From: Candidatus Poribacteria bacterium
GTDB taxonomy: Bacteria > Poribacteria > WGA-4E > WGA-3G
DNA: 23,056 nucleotides
Direction: 5' to 3'
NCBI GenBank assembly: GCA_028818995.1
Contig: JAPPMR010000363.1
Location: 1-23,056, forward strand
In this document: piece after piece, positions 1 to 7,413 of the stretch
Position numbering within the stretch: position 1 is the first letter of the stretch
How the letters are laid out: each line of letters opens with the position of its first letter
The notes under the pieces: generated by a model
The model's input: the letters and a program-made list of their open reading frames with translations, nothing else
Database searches by the model: none
Told to the model about the DNA's origin: nothing
Made by a program: the position numbers and the translations under genes

Positions 1-387
1 AGTAGTGAATCGTCTGTCAATCCCAATTTCACTCCGATGCCGACTGAAGAATTACCCGAAACTGAGGTATTTGCTGGGATGCAGGTGCAAAAATTGACAC
101 CAGAACTTGCAAAACGATATGGACACCAGGACGAAACAGGTGTTATCGTGATGAAGGTTGAGGCGGATAGCGAAGCAGCGGAAAATGGTATTCAAAAAGG
201 GACTCTCATCAAGGAAATTGATTATAATCCCATTGAAAACCTGAAAGACTACGAAAGAATCGTTGAAAAGTTGGAAGAAAGCGGTGAAAAGTTCGCATTC
301 GTTTATGTCAAAGACCTGAACCACCGCGGTAATTATTTTACATTGAAAATTGATCCTGAAAAAAAGAATAATCCCGAAGACCGGTAG
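1..387 (+). CDS. HtrA/DegP-type serine protease, C-terminal PDZ domain (5' partial)
   Basis: The reading frame is open from the first base to a TAG at 385-387, so only the C-terminal 128 residues are in the window. The part seen is one PDZ domain of the kind found at the end of DegP/DegQ periplasmic proteases: the stretch around 'LTPELAKRYG' followed by 'GVIVMKVEADSEAAENGIQKG' style sequence matches the second PDZ domain, whose job is to bind exposed C-termini of misfolded proteins and to assemble the protease oligomer. The catalytic His-Asp-Ser domain is not visible and must lie upstream, so protease activity cannot be judged here. The tail is charged (KNNPEDR). A PDZ domain of another periplasmic protein is a less likely alternative. 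A strong terminator follows 24 bases after the stop. Confidence 0.82.
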   Translation, partial: SSESSVNPNFTPMPTEELPETEVFAGMQVQKLTPELAKRYGHQDETGVIVMKVEADSEAAENGIQKGTLIKEIDYNPIENLKDYERIVEKLEESGEKFAFVYVKDLNHRGNYFTLKIDPEKKNNPEDR

Positions 388-410
388 GTTGATGTGTAGA
401 CTCTAAATTA

Positions 411-474
411 AAACTTGAAGGATAGCCGTTTTTGTGATACACTTCTCAAAAAACGGCTATCCTTCAAGTTTTTT
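411..474 (+). terminator. Intrinsic terminator, perfect 23-bp stem
   Basis: Bases 411-433 and 449-471 are exact reverse complements, with a 15-base loop (434-448) and a run of six T at 469-474. The left arm starts with AAA, so the structure could stop transcription from either side. It closes the HtrA-like gene. The T-run touches the AAGAGG ribosome binding site (475-480) of the dehydrogenase gene. Confidence 0.9.
415..443 (+). promoter_or_regulatory. Sigma70-type promoter inside the terminator hairpin
   Basis: TTGAAG (415-420), a 17-base spacer and an extended -10 TGATACACT (435-443) give a good housekeeping-type promoter. The start point would fall near 449-451, inside the loop or right arm, so the new transcript would lack the left arm and could not form the terminator. 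This explains how a gene placed 17 bases after a terminator can be expressed. Seen from sequence only. Confidence 0.5.
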
Positions 475-490
475 AAGAGGTTTGAGTTTC

Positions 491-1492
491 ATGAAAGGAC
501 AACGGGTTATTTGGCCGGATCGCGCCAAAGTTGATATAGAGACGTTTGATCTACCCACTATCAAGGATGATGAAGTTCTGGTGGCAACGGAATGTACGCT
601 TATCAGTCCCGGCACAGAACGAGCTTTTTTGTTAGGCCTCCCGAATGCAAGAGGCAATTATCCTTCTCGTCCCGGCTATAGTAATATTGGTAAAGTGGTA
701 GAGGTCGGCAAAAATGTCAGCGGGTATGTGGTAGGAGATCGCGTCGCTACAACGCAGGGACACACCAGCCATTATGTAGCATCACCAAGTCGTTTACTAA
801 AGCTAGAACCGTCTGACGCGCCAGCCGAAGAGATGGTCTTTTTTAATCTCAGCGCGATTGCACTACAAGGGGTGCGGAAAGCACAGATAGAATTGGGAGA
901 AGCAACGTTAGTTTTAGGACAAGGACTTATCGGGTTACTTGCGTTGCAACTCTCAAAACTGAGCGGGGCAATCCCTATAATTGCAGCGGATTTAACCGAT
1001 AGTCGACTTGAACTTTCTAAGAGTATTGGTGCAGACCACACACTCAATCCTGAAGATACAGATTTTTCCGAACGGTTAACGGGTGCTACAATGGGCAAGG
1101 GGCCAACAGTCGTTATTGAAGCAACGGGGCATCCAGATGCAATTAGCACTGCGTTAGCTGTGGCAGGCTGGGGAGCGCGGGTTGTGCTGTTAGCAAGCAC
1201 ACGCGGTGAAACGCCAAGCGTTAACTTTTATCGGGATGTACACAAAAAAGGGCTTATGCTTTATGGCGCGCACAACTCAATACGCCCGCGTCAAGAGTCA
1301 TCCCCGAATTTCTGGACAAGTGAAGATGACAGTCGTTTGATGTTGTCACTTATCGCACAGAGACGTTTTATTGTTGCACCTATGATTAGTCATCGGGTGC
1401 CAGGACACGATGCTCCAAAGGCATATCAACTGCTTATGGAATGGAATCCCGGATTACTTGGTGTTGTTCTTCAGTGGAACAGTGATATGTAG
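491..1492 (+). CDS. Zinc-type MDR dehydrogenase-like oxidoreductase
   Basis: The 333-residue protein belongs to the medium-chain dehydrogenase/reductase superfamily. The start ATG at 491 follows AAGAGG at 475-480 with a 10-base gap; a longer in-frame reading from GTG 434 would translate the terminator loop and arm and is rejected. Residues 1-110 form the GroES-like catalytic domain with the 'C35-T-L-I-S-P-G-T-E' motif; the Rossmann NAD(P) motif G143-Q-G-L-I-G148 begins the cofactor domain. The usual G-H-E zinc motif is replaced by P-G-Y-S-N-I-G, and the four-cysteine structural zinc lobe is absent, so it resembles the divergent MDR branch that includes BchC-like and sugar-type dehydrogenases. 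The substrate cannot be read from the sequence. EF-G starts 30 bases downstream, so the two may share a transcript. Confidence 0.8.
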   Translation: MKGQRVIWPDRAKVDIETFDLPTIKDDEVLVATECTLISPGTERAFLLGLPNARGNYPSRPGYSNIGKVVEVGKNVSGYVVGDRVATTQGHTSHYVASPSRLLKLEPSDAPAEEMVFFNLSAIALQGVRKAQIELGEATLVLGQGLIGLLALQLSKLSGAIPIIAADLTDSRLELSKSIGADHTLNPEDTDFSERLTGATMGKGPTVVIEATGHPDAISTALAVAGWGARVVLLASTRGETPSVNFYRDVHKKGLMLYGAHNSIRPRQESSPNFWTSEDDSRLMLSLIAQRRFIVAPMISHRVPGHDAPKAYQLLMEWNPGLLGVVLQWNSDM

Positions 1493-1522
1493 GAATACTC
1501 TCAGTTACTTCAAAGGAAATAG

Positions 1523-3628
1523 ATGGCACGCGAATATCCAATAGAAAACGTCCGCAACATCGGTATTGCAGCGCACATTGATGCAGGCAAAACAACCACA
1601 ACTGAACGGATTCTCTTTTATACAGGCAAAAAACATAAAATCGGCACAGTAGACGATGGCACCGCTGAGATGGATTGGATGGTACAGGAGCGGGAACGCG
1701 GTGTAACAATCACTGCCGCCGCTACAACCTGCTTCTGGCGAGACCACGCGATCCATCTGATTGATACCCCAGGACACGTTGATTTCACCGTAGAGGTTGA
1801 ACGTTCATTACGGGTTTTAGATGGTGCTATTGCCTTGTTCTGTGCAGTCGGTGGTGTAGAACCGCAATCCGAAACGGTGTGGAATCAAGCGGAACGCTAC
1901 CAAATACCGCGTATCGCATTCGTCAATAAGATGGACAGGGTTGGCGCAAATTTCTCTCGTGTGCTTGAGATGATGGACGAACGATTTGGCACGAACCCCG
2001 TGCCGTTACAGATACCGCTCGGTGAAGGACGCGATTTTGTGGGTGTGGTTGATCTTATTTCAATGAAAGCCATTCATTGGAATGAGACTGACCAAGGGAA
2101 GACATACCAAGAAGTAGATATCCCACCGGAATTCCACGAGGCAGCGAACGCTGCACGTGAATCTCTTGTTGAAAATGTAGCGTCTGAAGATGATACCCTA
2201 CTTGAAAAATATCTTGAAGGCAATGAGATCACCGCACCCGAATTAATAGGGGGCATTCGGAGTGCTACGTTGAAAGGGAGTTTAGTGCCAATACTGTGCG
2301 GAAGTTCCCTAAAAAATCAGGGAGTTCAGCCGCTTCTTGATGCGGTTATTGATTTCTTACCCTCCCCAATTGATGTGCCACCTATTGAAGGTGAGATTCC
2401 AAAAACTTCTAAAAGAAAATCCTCTAAACGTGATTCTTCTGACACTATAGATAAAGTAATTCGTCAAGCAGACGATACCGAACCCTTTTCCGCATTAGCG
2501 TTTAAGGTTGCAAGCCATGACACCGTAGATAAACTGGTGTACTGCCGCGTCTATTCTGGCACGCTCAAACGGGGTGCAGTTGTTTATAACGTGGCGACAG
2601 AGAAGCGGGAGCGAGTCAATCGTATTCTACAGATGCACGCTAATAAAGAGGCTACGTGTGATGCCGCTTATGCGGGTGATATTGTAGCGCTCGTTGGCAT
2701 GCGCAGCACAAAAACGGGACACACTTTAAGTGAAGTTGACCACCCATTATTACTGGAATCAATTGAATTTCCGCCGCCGGTTATCTCTGTTGCGATTGAA
2801 CCTGAACGCGCCAGTGACACGGACGCATTGGAGGAAACGCTTGAAAAACTGATGGACGAAGACCCAACGTTTACCGTCGGTATTGATAAGGAGACGGGAC
2901 AACGGATTATCTCTGGCATGGGGGAACTCCATTTAGAAATACTTACTGACCGCATGATCCGCGAGTTCGGTGTGAACGCGCGGGTTAGCAAGCTGCAGGT
3001 GGCGTATCGTGAGACGATTCGCACGACTGCAGAAGCACGTGGCACACATATCCATAAAACGGATGAAGAGGGCATTTACGGGGATGTGGTGCTTACTGTC
3101 GCACCGTTGGAACGAGATGAAGGATTTCAGTTTGAGGACAGAACCGATGAAACACAAATTCCGCGGCAGTACATTCCGTTCATTGAGAAGGCTCTTGAAG
3201 GCTCGATGGGAACTGGCGCGCTTATGGGATACGCACTGCAAGACATTAAGGTGACACTTACTGGTGGTTCTACCCATTCCACTGATTCATCAGAGGTGGC
3301 GTATGAGGCGGCGGCTGTGCTTGCTTTTGAAAAGGCTGTTAGGCAGGCAAATCCGTTACTTCTTGAACCGATTATGCAGATACATATTACTGTGCCAGAT
3401 GAACACGTTGGGAAGGTAATCGGTGACCTCAATTCACGCCGTGCACAAATCAACGAAACAACTTCTCAAGACACATCTAACGTCATCAATGCCATTATCC
3501 CATTAGCAGAAACGTTTCAATATACAACGCGGCTTCGTTCCATGACACAAGGACGCGGTACGTTTACATTGGAGTTTTCACATTACGATGTAGCACCATC
3601 GTCTGTCGGCACATCAGGAACAACCTAA
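1523..3628 (+). CDS. fusA: Elongation factor G
   Basis: This 701-residue GTPase moves tRNAs and mRNA through the ribosome and, with RRF, helps to split ribosomes. The ATG follows AAAGGA (1512-1517). The G domain has the P-loop A17-H-I-D-A-G-K-T-T, switch I 'RERGVTIT', 'DTPGHVDF' and 'NKMDR'. Domain II carries '[10 protein letters not shown]', domain III 'GMGELHLEI', domain IV residues about 490-610, and domain V '[10 protein letters not shown]'. Two features are unusual. A Lys/Arg/Ser-rich linker (about 294-321) replaces the short linker between the G domain and domain II. In domain IV the common 'GGRGQYGH' loop reads E-E-G-I-Y-G-D (515-521), although His585 of the decoding-centre loop (E. 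coli His583) is kept. It could be the main EF-G or a second paralogue specialised for recycling; no str operon genes (rpsL, rpsG, tuf) are next to it, which leaves this open. Confidence 0.93.
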   Translation: MAREYPIENVRNIGIAAHIDAGKTTTTERILFYTGKKHKIGTVDDGTAEMDWMVQERERGVTITAAATTCFWRDHAIHLIDTPGHVDFTVEVERSLRVLDGAIALFCAVGGVEPQSETVWNQAERYQIPRIAFVNKMDRVGANFSRVLEMMDERFGTNPVPLQIPLGEGRDFVGVVDLISMKAIHWNETDQGKTYQEVDIPPEFHEAANAARESLVENVASEDDTLLEKYLEGNEITAPELIGGIRSATLKGSLVPILCGSSLKNQGVQPLLDAVIDFLPSPIDVPPIEGEIPKTSKRKSSKRDSSDTIDKVIRQADDTEPFSALAFKVASHDTVDKLVYCRVYSGTLKRGAVVYNVATEKRERVNRILQMHANKEATCDAAYAGDIVALVGMRSTKTGHTLSEVDHPLLLESIEFPPPVISVAIEPERASDTDALEETLEKLMDEDPTFTVGIDKETGQRIISGMGELHLEILTDRMIREFGVNARVSKLQVAYRETIRTTAEARGTHIHKTDEEGIYGDVVLTVAPLERDEGFQFEDRTDETQIPRQYIPFIEKALEGSMGTGALMGYALQDIKVTLTGGSTHSTDSSEVAYEAAAVLAFEKAVRQANPLLLEPIMQIHITVPDEHVGKVIGDLNSRRAQINETTSQDTSNVINAIIPLAETFQYTTRLRSMTQGRGTFTLEFSHYDVAPSSVGTSGTT

Positions 3629-4036
3629 TCAAGATTCGCTAAAAACTTCCATCCCTGCAGACCCATCTGCAATTTTGCGAATCTGTTTCTCAAAACCGGG
3701 TGGTGAAAGCGTCCATGTAATCCAGAGCGGTTCATCGCCTGTGTTGACAAAGCGATGCTCAACGTTGGGTGGAAGATAGATTACCGTACCGGGTTTCAAC
3801 TCTGCCACCTCATCATCAACAAACGCCTTGCCTTTTCCACCAAACACAAAAATAATCTCCTCTGCTTCACTGTGTGAGTGCATCGGAATTTCGCTATGCG
3901 GGTCAATTTCCTCTAATCCCATTGCGAAGTGTTCTGTATTCCGAATATTCGGTTCAATGAGTGTATACAGTGTTCGTGGGGCCTCGCCTTCAATCCGAAC
4001 GACTTCGGCATCTTCTTTGTGATAGATGTATTTCAT
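3629..4036 (-). CDS. Small cupin-domain protein
   Basis: A 135-residue single-domain cupin (double-stranded beta-helix fold). The start is the ATG at 4036-4034, because AAGGAGG lies just upstream (complement at 4041-4047); an earlier GTG would translate the ribosome binding site. Motif 1 is 'H-S-H-S-E-A-E-E...G-G' and motif 2 is 'P-P-N-V-E-H-R-F-V-N', so all metal-ligand positions (His, His, Glu, His) appear present. Such proteins bind Fe, Mn, Ni or Zn and act as isomerases, dioxygenases or sensors; the reaction cannot be told here. Its stop codon directly abuts the EF-G stop codon on the other strand, with no base between. The dispersed repeat at 4074-4153 separates it from the upstream propeller gene. 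Confidence 0.85.
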   Translation of the reverse strand: MKYIYHKEDAEVVRIEGEAPRTLYTLIEPNIRNTEHFAMGLEEIDPHSEIPMHSHSEAEEIIFVFGGKGKAFVDDEVAELKPGTVIYLPPNVEHRFVNTGDEPLWITWTLSPPGFEKQIRKIADGSAGMEVFSES

Positions 4037-4073
4037 TTTTCCTCCTTGCACAAAAATCTACCTATAAATAGTT

Positions 4074-4153
4074 GTAAAACACATAATTACTAACACACTG
4101 TATGGTAGGCGCGGTTTGAAACCGCGCCTACAGAGAGTATTTACATATTTTAG
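4074..4153. repeat. Dispersed palindromic repeat, copy A
   Basis: The core is a perfect palindrome with 13-bp arms (4105-4117 and 4119-4131) around a single G. The flanks resemble copy B at 6731-6810: a left box GTAAAACACATAATTACT (copy B differs at one base in this box) and a right box with AGAG...ACATATTTTAG. The core sequence itself differs between copies, but the differences are paired (GCGCGG against GTGCGA, with matching changes in the other arm), so the ability to form a hairpin is kept. Confidence 0.85.
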
Positions 4154-4191
4154 ATTTAACTATAATTCTATGGATAGTGTAGTTCTCACTA

Positions 4192-5583
4192 TTAAGCAAA
4201 CCAATAGGAATATAAACTTGCATCTTTCAATTGAAACTGTAACCGCACTTCTCTCCCTTTTATGGCATCCAACGGACGACTAAAATTAACAGCAGTCTCC
4301 AATTCATCTCCAGTAATTCGTTCAGACGTGTAATTCTCCAAAGGTGTTCCCATATCATCAGCAACTGCGACAACAACGTAGCCTCGACTTGCGTCAACGT
4401 TGAGGTTTAGGTCTTTGCCATCAAGCGTCAAAGGTTTTGTCAGCATATATCCTTCCGTTTCTCCAGCATCAAGCGAGACGAAACCATCACGTCGTAATGT
4501 CGCAAGTCCCAGCATAGATTTGTGTTTACGTTCAACCTGCTTGAATTTTCTGCCGGTATGTGGTCCGTTCACACCACCATAATAGAAATAGAGTTGGTCA
4601 TTATATGTGATAAAATTCTGACTGATACGCACCATGCCATCTTCCCAACTCCCTTTCTCTCCAAGCGTCAGAAAAGTTTGTCGGTCTAAAACCCGTTGCC
4701 AATTGATTCCATCACGACTGGTTGCCAATGATGTGTCAATAGTGCCATCAACACCCTCACGATAAATCCAGATCATACCAAGATAGATGCCTTCATAGAT
4801 ATTAATCGGCATACCATAAATTTGCGTGCTACCTTCATCAAATTCATCGCATTCAAGTACCAGTTTTGGTTCGCTAAAGTGAATGCCGTCACTACTTTCC
4901 GCACGTGCCGTTTTGCGTCCACCAGCCCCGAATCGACCGAATACAACGTACTTCTGTATTTTTGGGTCCCATACCAATGATTGTGTCGTGTCGCTACCAA
5001 GCGAAATGACAGGATTGTTCTCGTAATTTGTCCAATGAACGCCATCAGGTGAAAATGACATCCACATACCGTCCCCTTCTCCATGCCCCCAGATTGTGCG
5101 TCCTTCATGCTGAATAAACGTATCAATTCCCCCATGCTCCCAATAAAAACCTTTGTAACGACGATCAGGATCCGTTTCATTTTCATCGTAGAGGACAGCC
5201 ATACCCTCACAGTTTGTTCGTCCGACATCAATTAGATTGTTCTCGGTGCTGCCAGCAAAATCGACCTGATTTAGAATCGGTTTTTCCCAATGCACACCGT
5301 CAGTTGAAGTTGCATAAGCAAGCAGCGTGATATTACCAAGTGCCTTGCGTTGACGCACCTCTACCATGCCATCAACATAAGGACCCGTGAGATACCACAT
5401 TTTGAAAAGCGAATCCTGTGGGTCGTAAAGGACTGTGCCGTAGAGCGATGCGACACTCTCCCACGGGTTCTCACCTCGCAAAATAGGATTTTCTGGGTAC
5501 CGTTCAGGTTGGTGCATCCGACGATAAAGCCCTTCAATTCGAGTAATATGATGCATGTCTAAAAAGAGATAACGATGTTCCAT
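4192..5583 (-). CDS. Five-bladed beta-propeller protein, GH32/GH43-like
   Basis: The 463-residue protein shows four spaced blade motifs of the form S-x-D-G-x-x-W/F: 'STDGVHWEKP', 'SPDGVHWTNY', 'SSDGIHFSEP' and 'SRDGINWQRV'. This pattern, with 'DPQDSLFKMWY' and 'WDPKIQKYVVFGR', is typical of the glycoside hydrolase clans that share a five-bladed propeller (GH32, GH43, GH68 and relatives). The last 90 residues look like a beta-sandwich tail. No signal peptide is visible, so a cytoplasmic location is likely. The ATG at 5583-5581 follows an AGGAA-type site. It starts 28 bases after the P1 peptidase stop, in the same direction, so it is probably the last gene of that operon. The substrate and the acid/base residues cannot be assigned with confidence. 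Confidence 0.78.
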   Translation of the reverse strand: MEHRYLFLDMHHITRIEGLYRRMHQPERYPENPILRGENPWESVASLYGTVLYDPQDSLFKMWYLTGPYVDGMVEVRQRKALGNITLLAYATSTDGVHWEKPILNQVDFAGSTENNLIDVGRTNCEGMAVLYDENETDPDRRYKGFYWEHGGIDTFIQHEGRTIWGHGEGDGMWMSFSPDGVHWTNYENNPVISLGSDTTQSLVWDPKIQKYVVFGRFGAGGRKTARAESSDGIHFSEPKLVLECDEFDEGSTQIYGMPINIYEGIYLGMIWIYREGVDGTIDTSLATSRDGINWQRVLDRQTFLTLGEKGSWEDGMVRISQNFITYNDQLYFYYGGVNGPHTGRKFKQVERKHKSMLGLATLRRDGFVSLDAGETEGYMLTKPLTLDGKDLNLNVDASRGYVVVAVADDMGTPLENYTSERITGDELETAVNFSRPLDAIKGREVRLQFQLKDASLYSYWFA

Positions 5584-5611
5584 GTGTAAGTTCCTAACAT
5601 CTGATTAACGA

Positions 5612-6886
5612 TCAACGTCCATACGCTTTCATCACCTGTTTCAACTTGTCCAAAGGTATAGCCTGCATTGTCCGACCATTACGTCCCGTCGTTGTTGTTG
5701 CCATTGTCATTGAATTGATAACTGCCTCCTCAGTCGCCTCAATCGCTGCCTCAAAAAGCAAACTCAGACGTCTATTAACGACCATCTGAATCTGGAAAGT
5801 GCCGCTTTCAGTACTGCTCGGAAAAACGTTTGCAGTTGAAAATGCAATCACGAACTCACCACTGCTATCTGTGCTCGGCGTGCCTGTGCGGGCAAGACCG
5901 TGTGTTGCGCGGATTGCCAACTGCTTCAACTGACGGTGTGTCAATGGTGCGTCCGTTGCAATAACAATAATAAACGATCCATCCCTGCCCGGTTTCAATT
6001 GATCATCTTCCAATGCCTTACCGACAGGTACGCCATCAATGCGCAATTGGTGTCGTCTGCCACCGTTAGAGTTGACCAACACACCGACTTTCCATCCGCC
6101 TCTGTTTTGTGGTAGAATACGCGAAGCAGTGCCGATGCCCGCCTTGAACCCGTAGCATCGCATGCCTGTGCCACTACCGACACAACCCTCTGATACTGGA
6201 CCAGATTTTGCCATTTCAATTGCCTCAATCGCATGTTCCGGTTTAACATGAAGTCCGCTGATGTCGTTCAAACCACCATCATAACATTCTGCAACAATCG
6301 GGAGAATAATGTTATCGTCAGGGTATCGGTTTACAATGTATCGCACAACGCCATCGTGAACGGCACCAACACTCAGCGTATTTGTCAGCAAGATAGGAGA
6401 TTCAATCCAACCCGCCTGATTAATTCGGGCAATACCGGTGGCTTCACCGTTGCCGTGGATAGTATGTGCCGCGCCGAACAACCGCACCTTCCAAATATCA
6501 TCGTGTGGAAGGATTGCCGTAACACCAGTGCGAATTGAATCGCCTTCGTTTAGCGTAACGTGTCCGACTTTGACACCGGGAACGTCGGTGATAGCATTGT
6601 GTTCACCAGTAGGAAGCGTGCCTATGTGGATACCGAGTTCTCGTGCCCGCGTTCTCGGAGCCTCTGCATCCGCAAAACTTAGGATCTGTACCAAAAATGC
6701 ACAGATAGTCAAAAAAATAAAGATTTTTTGGTAAAACGCATAATTACTTGTACGTTGGTGTAGGTGCGATTTTAAATCGCACCTACCAGAGTGTATGCAC
6801 ATATTTTTAGGTTTTATTAAAAAGTGCGTGAAAGAGGCAGGAATTCCTATCTGAGATTTTTTAATGGATGTAATATATGTGTTCAT
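5612..6886 (-). CDS. P1-family peptidase (DmpA/BapA type), N-terminus uncertain
   Basis: The conserved part is an N-terminal nucleophile hydrolase of the DmpA aminopeptidase / beta-peptidyl aminopeptidase family. Seen motifs are 'NAITDVPGVKVGHVT', 'GGLNDISGLHV', 'GVLVNSNGGRR', 'PGRDGSFIIVIATDAPL' and 'SSGEFVIAFSTAN'. In DmpA the proenzyme cuts itself before a serine in a G-S pair; here that pair is Gly303-Ser304 (numbered from 6886). A hydrophobic segment before 'SFADA-EAP' suggests export. The start is doubtful. ATG 6886 overlaps the DUF4416 stop as ATGA, which favours coupled translation, but the first 50 residues then read through the repeat at 6731-6810. A second possibility is ATG 6741, which gives a classic signal peptide only if one base is added to the seven-A run at 6711-6717. 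Family assignment is firm; start and integrity are not. Confidence 0.85.
   Translation of the reverse strand: MNTYITSIKKSQIGIPASFTHFLIKPKNMCIHSGRCDLKSHLHQRTSNYAFYQKIFIFLTICAFLVQILSFADAEAPRTRARELGIHIGTLPTGEHNAITDVPGVKVGHVTLNEGDSIRTGVTAILPHDDIWKVRLFGAAHTIHGNGEATGIARINQAGWIESPILLTNTLSVGAVHDGVVRYIVNRYPDDNIILPIVAECYDGGLNDISGLHVKPEHAIEAIEMAKSGPVSEGCVGSGTGMRCYGFKAGIGTASRILPQNRGGWKVGVLVNSNGGRRHQLRIDGVPVGKALEDDQLKPGRDGSFIIVIATDAPLTHRQLKQLAIRATHGLARTGTPSTDSSGEFVIAFSTANVFPSSTESGTFQIQMVVNRRLSLLFEAAIEATEEAVINSMTMATTTTGRNGRTMQAIPLDKLKQVMKAYGR
6731..6810. repeat. Dispersed palindromic repeat, copy B
   Basis: A perfect palindrome with 13-bp arms (6760-6772 and 6774-6786) around a single T, with the same left and right boxes as copy A at 4074-4153. 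It lies inside the open frame of the P1 peptidase gene, in the stretch before the hydrophobic export segment, so it either adds residues to the protein or marks its 5' untranslated part. Confidence 0.85.
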
Positions 6887-7413
6887 GCGTTGAGTTGCTC
6901 TCTATAGATTGTGCGAATGTGATTAAAAATTGCGATATAAGTAGGGGAACGATAGTCCGGGTACGTCCATTCCCACGGTTGGAACGTTTTACGATAAAAA
7001 CGGAGTGTTATCTCTGCATAAATGCCGTCACGGAGGTAGATACGGTGGGCGTGGTCCTTAGTTGACGCAAGCACTAACTTTGCCATGCAGACGTAACCTA
7101 CATCTAAATTGACCCGCCGCCGTGAAGTGTCTTTTTCTACGAATGCTTGTTCTACCTGATTTGTAAACAACTTTCTATCTGCCAATGTCCCTGCATCAAT
7201 TAGTTTTTCAAAACTGATAAATTGCCGTTGAAGTCCCTTCCCCATCTCTGCCTCGTAGTAATTTGTGCTGGTAAAAGGTAAAAGTTCGCTGGTATAGTCA
7301 ATCGAACCGAATTGGTCTGTCAATTGCTGATAGACCTTCGGCAAAATTAGTGGTTTTGCTATCAGAACGCCCATAATCGCTTTGACAGGTAGTCGTTCTA
7401 TTAGTGTTCCCAT
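6883..7413 (-). CDS. DUF4416 family protein
   Basis: A 176-residue protein that matches the DUF4416 pattern along its length: 'PVKAIMGVLIAK' at the start, 'FGSIDYTSELLPFTSTNYYEAEMGKGL', 'FISFEKLIDAGTLADRKLFTNQ', 'RRRVNLDVGYVCMAKLVLASTKDHAHRIYL' and 'GIYAEITLRF', then 'WTYPDYRS'. The function of this family is not established. No signal peptide or membrane segment is seen. The start at ATG 7413-7411 has only a weak ribosome binding site. It is the first gene of the minus-strand group and overlaps the P1 peptidase start by ATGA. It is divergent from rpoB, whose promoter lies about 120 bases away on the other strand. Confidence 0.88.
   Translation of the reverse strand: MGTLIERLPVKAIMGVLIAKPLILPKVYQQLTDQFGSIDYTSELLPFTSTNYYEAEMGKGLQRQFISFEKLIDAGTLADRKLFTNQVEQAFVEKDTSRRRVNLDVGYVCMAKLVLASTKDHAHRIYLRDGIYAEITLRFYRKTFQPWEWTYPDYRSPTYIAIFNHIRTIYREQLNA

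Noticed and set aside
434..490. GTG start at 434 for the dehydrogenase
   Set aside because: It would translate the loop and right arm of the terminator; ATG 491 has a proper ribosome binding site.
2933..3453. Overlapping open frames on both strands inside fusA, rpoB and rpoC
   Set aside because: They lack ribosome binding sites and recognisable domains and lie opposite or out of frame with strongly conserved genes.
4037..4051. GTG start at 4051 for the cupin gene
   Set aside because: The five extra codons are the AAGGAGG ribosome binding site of the ATG at 4036.
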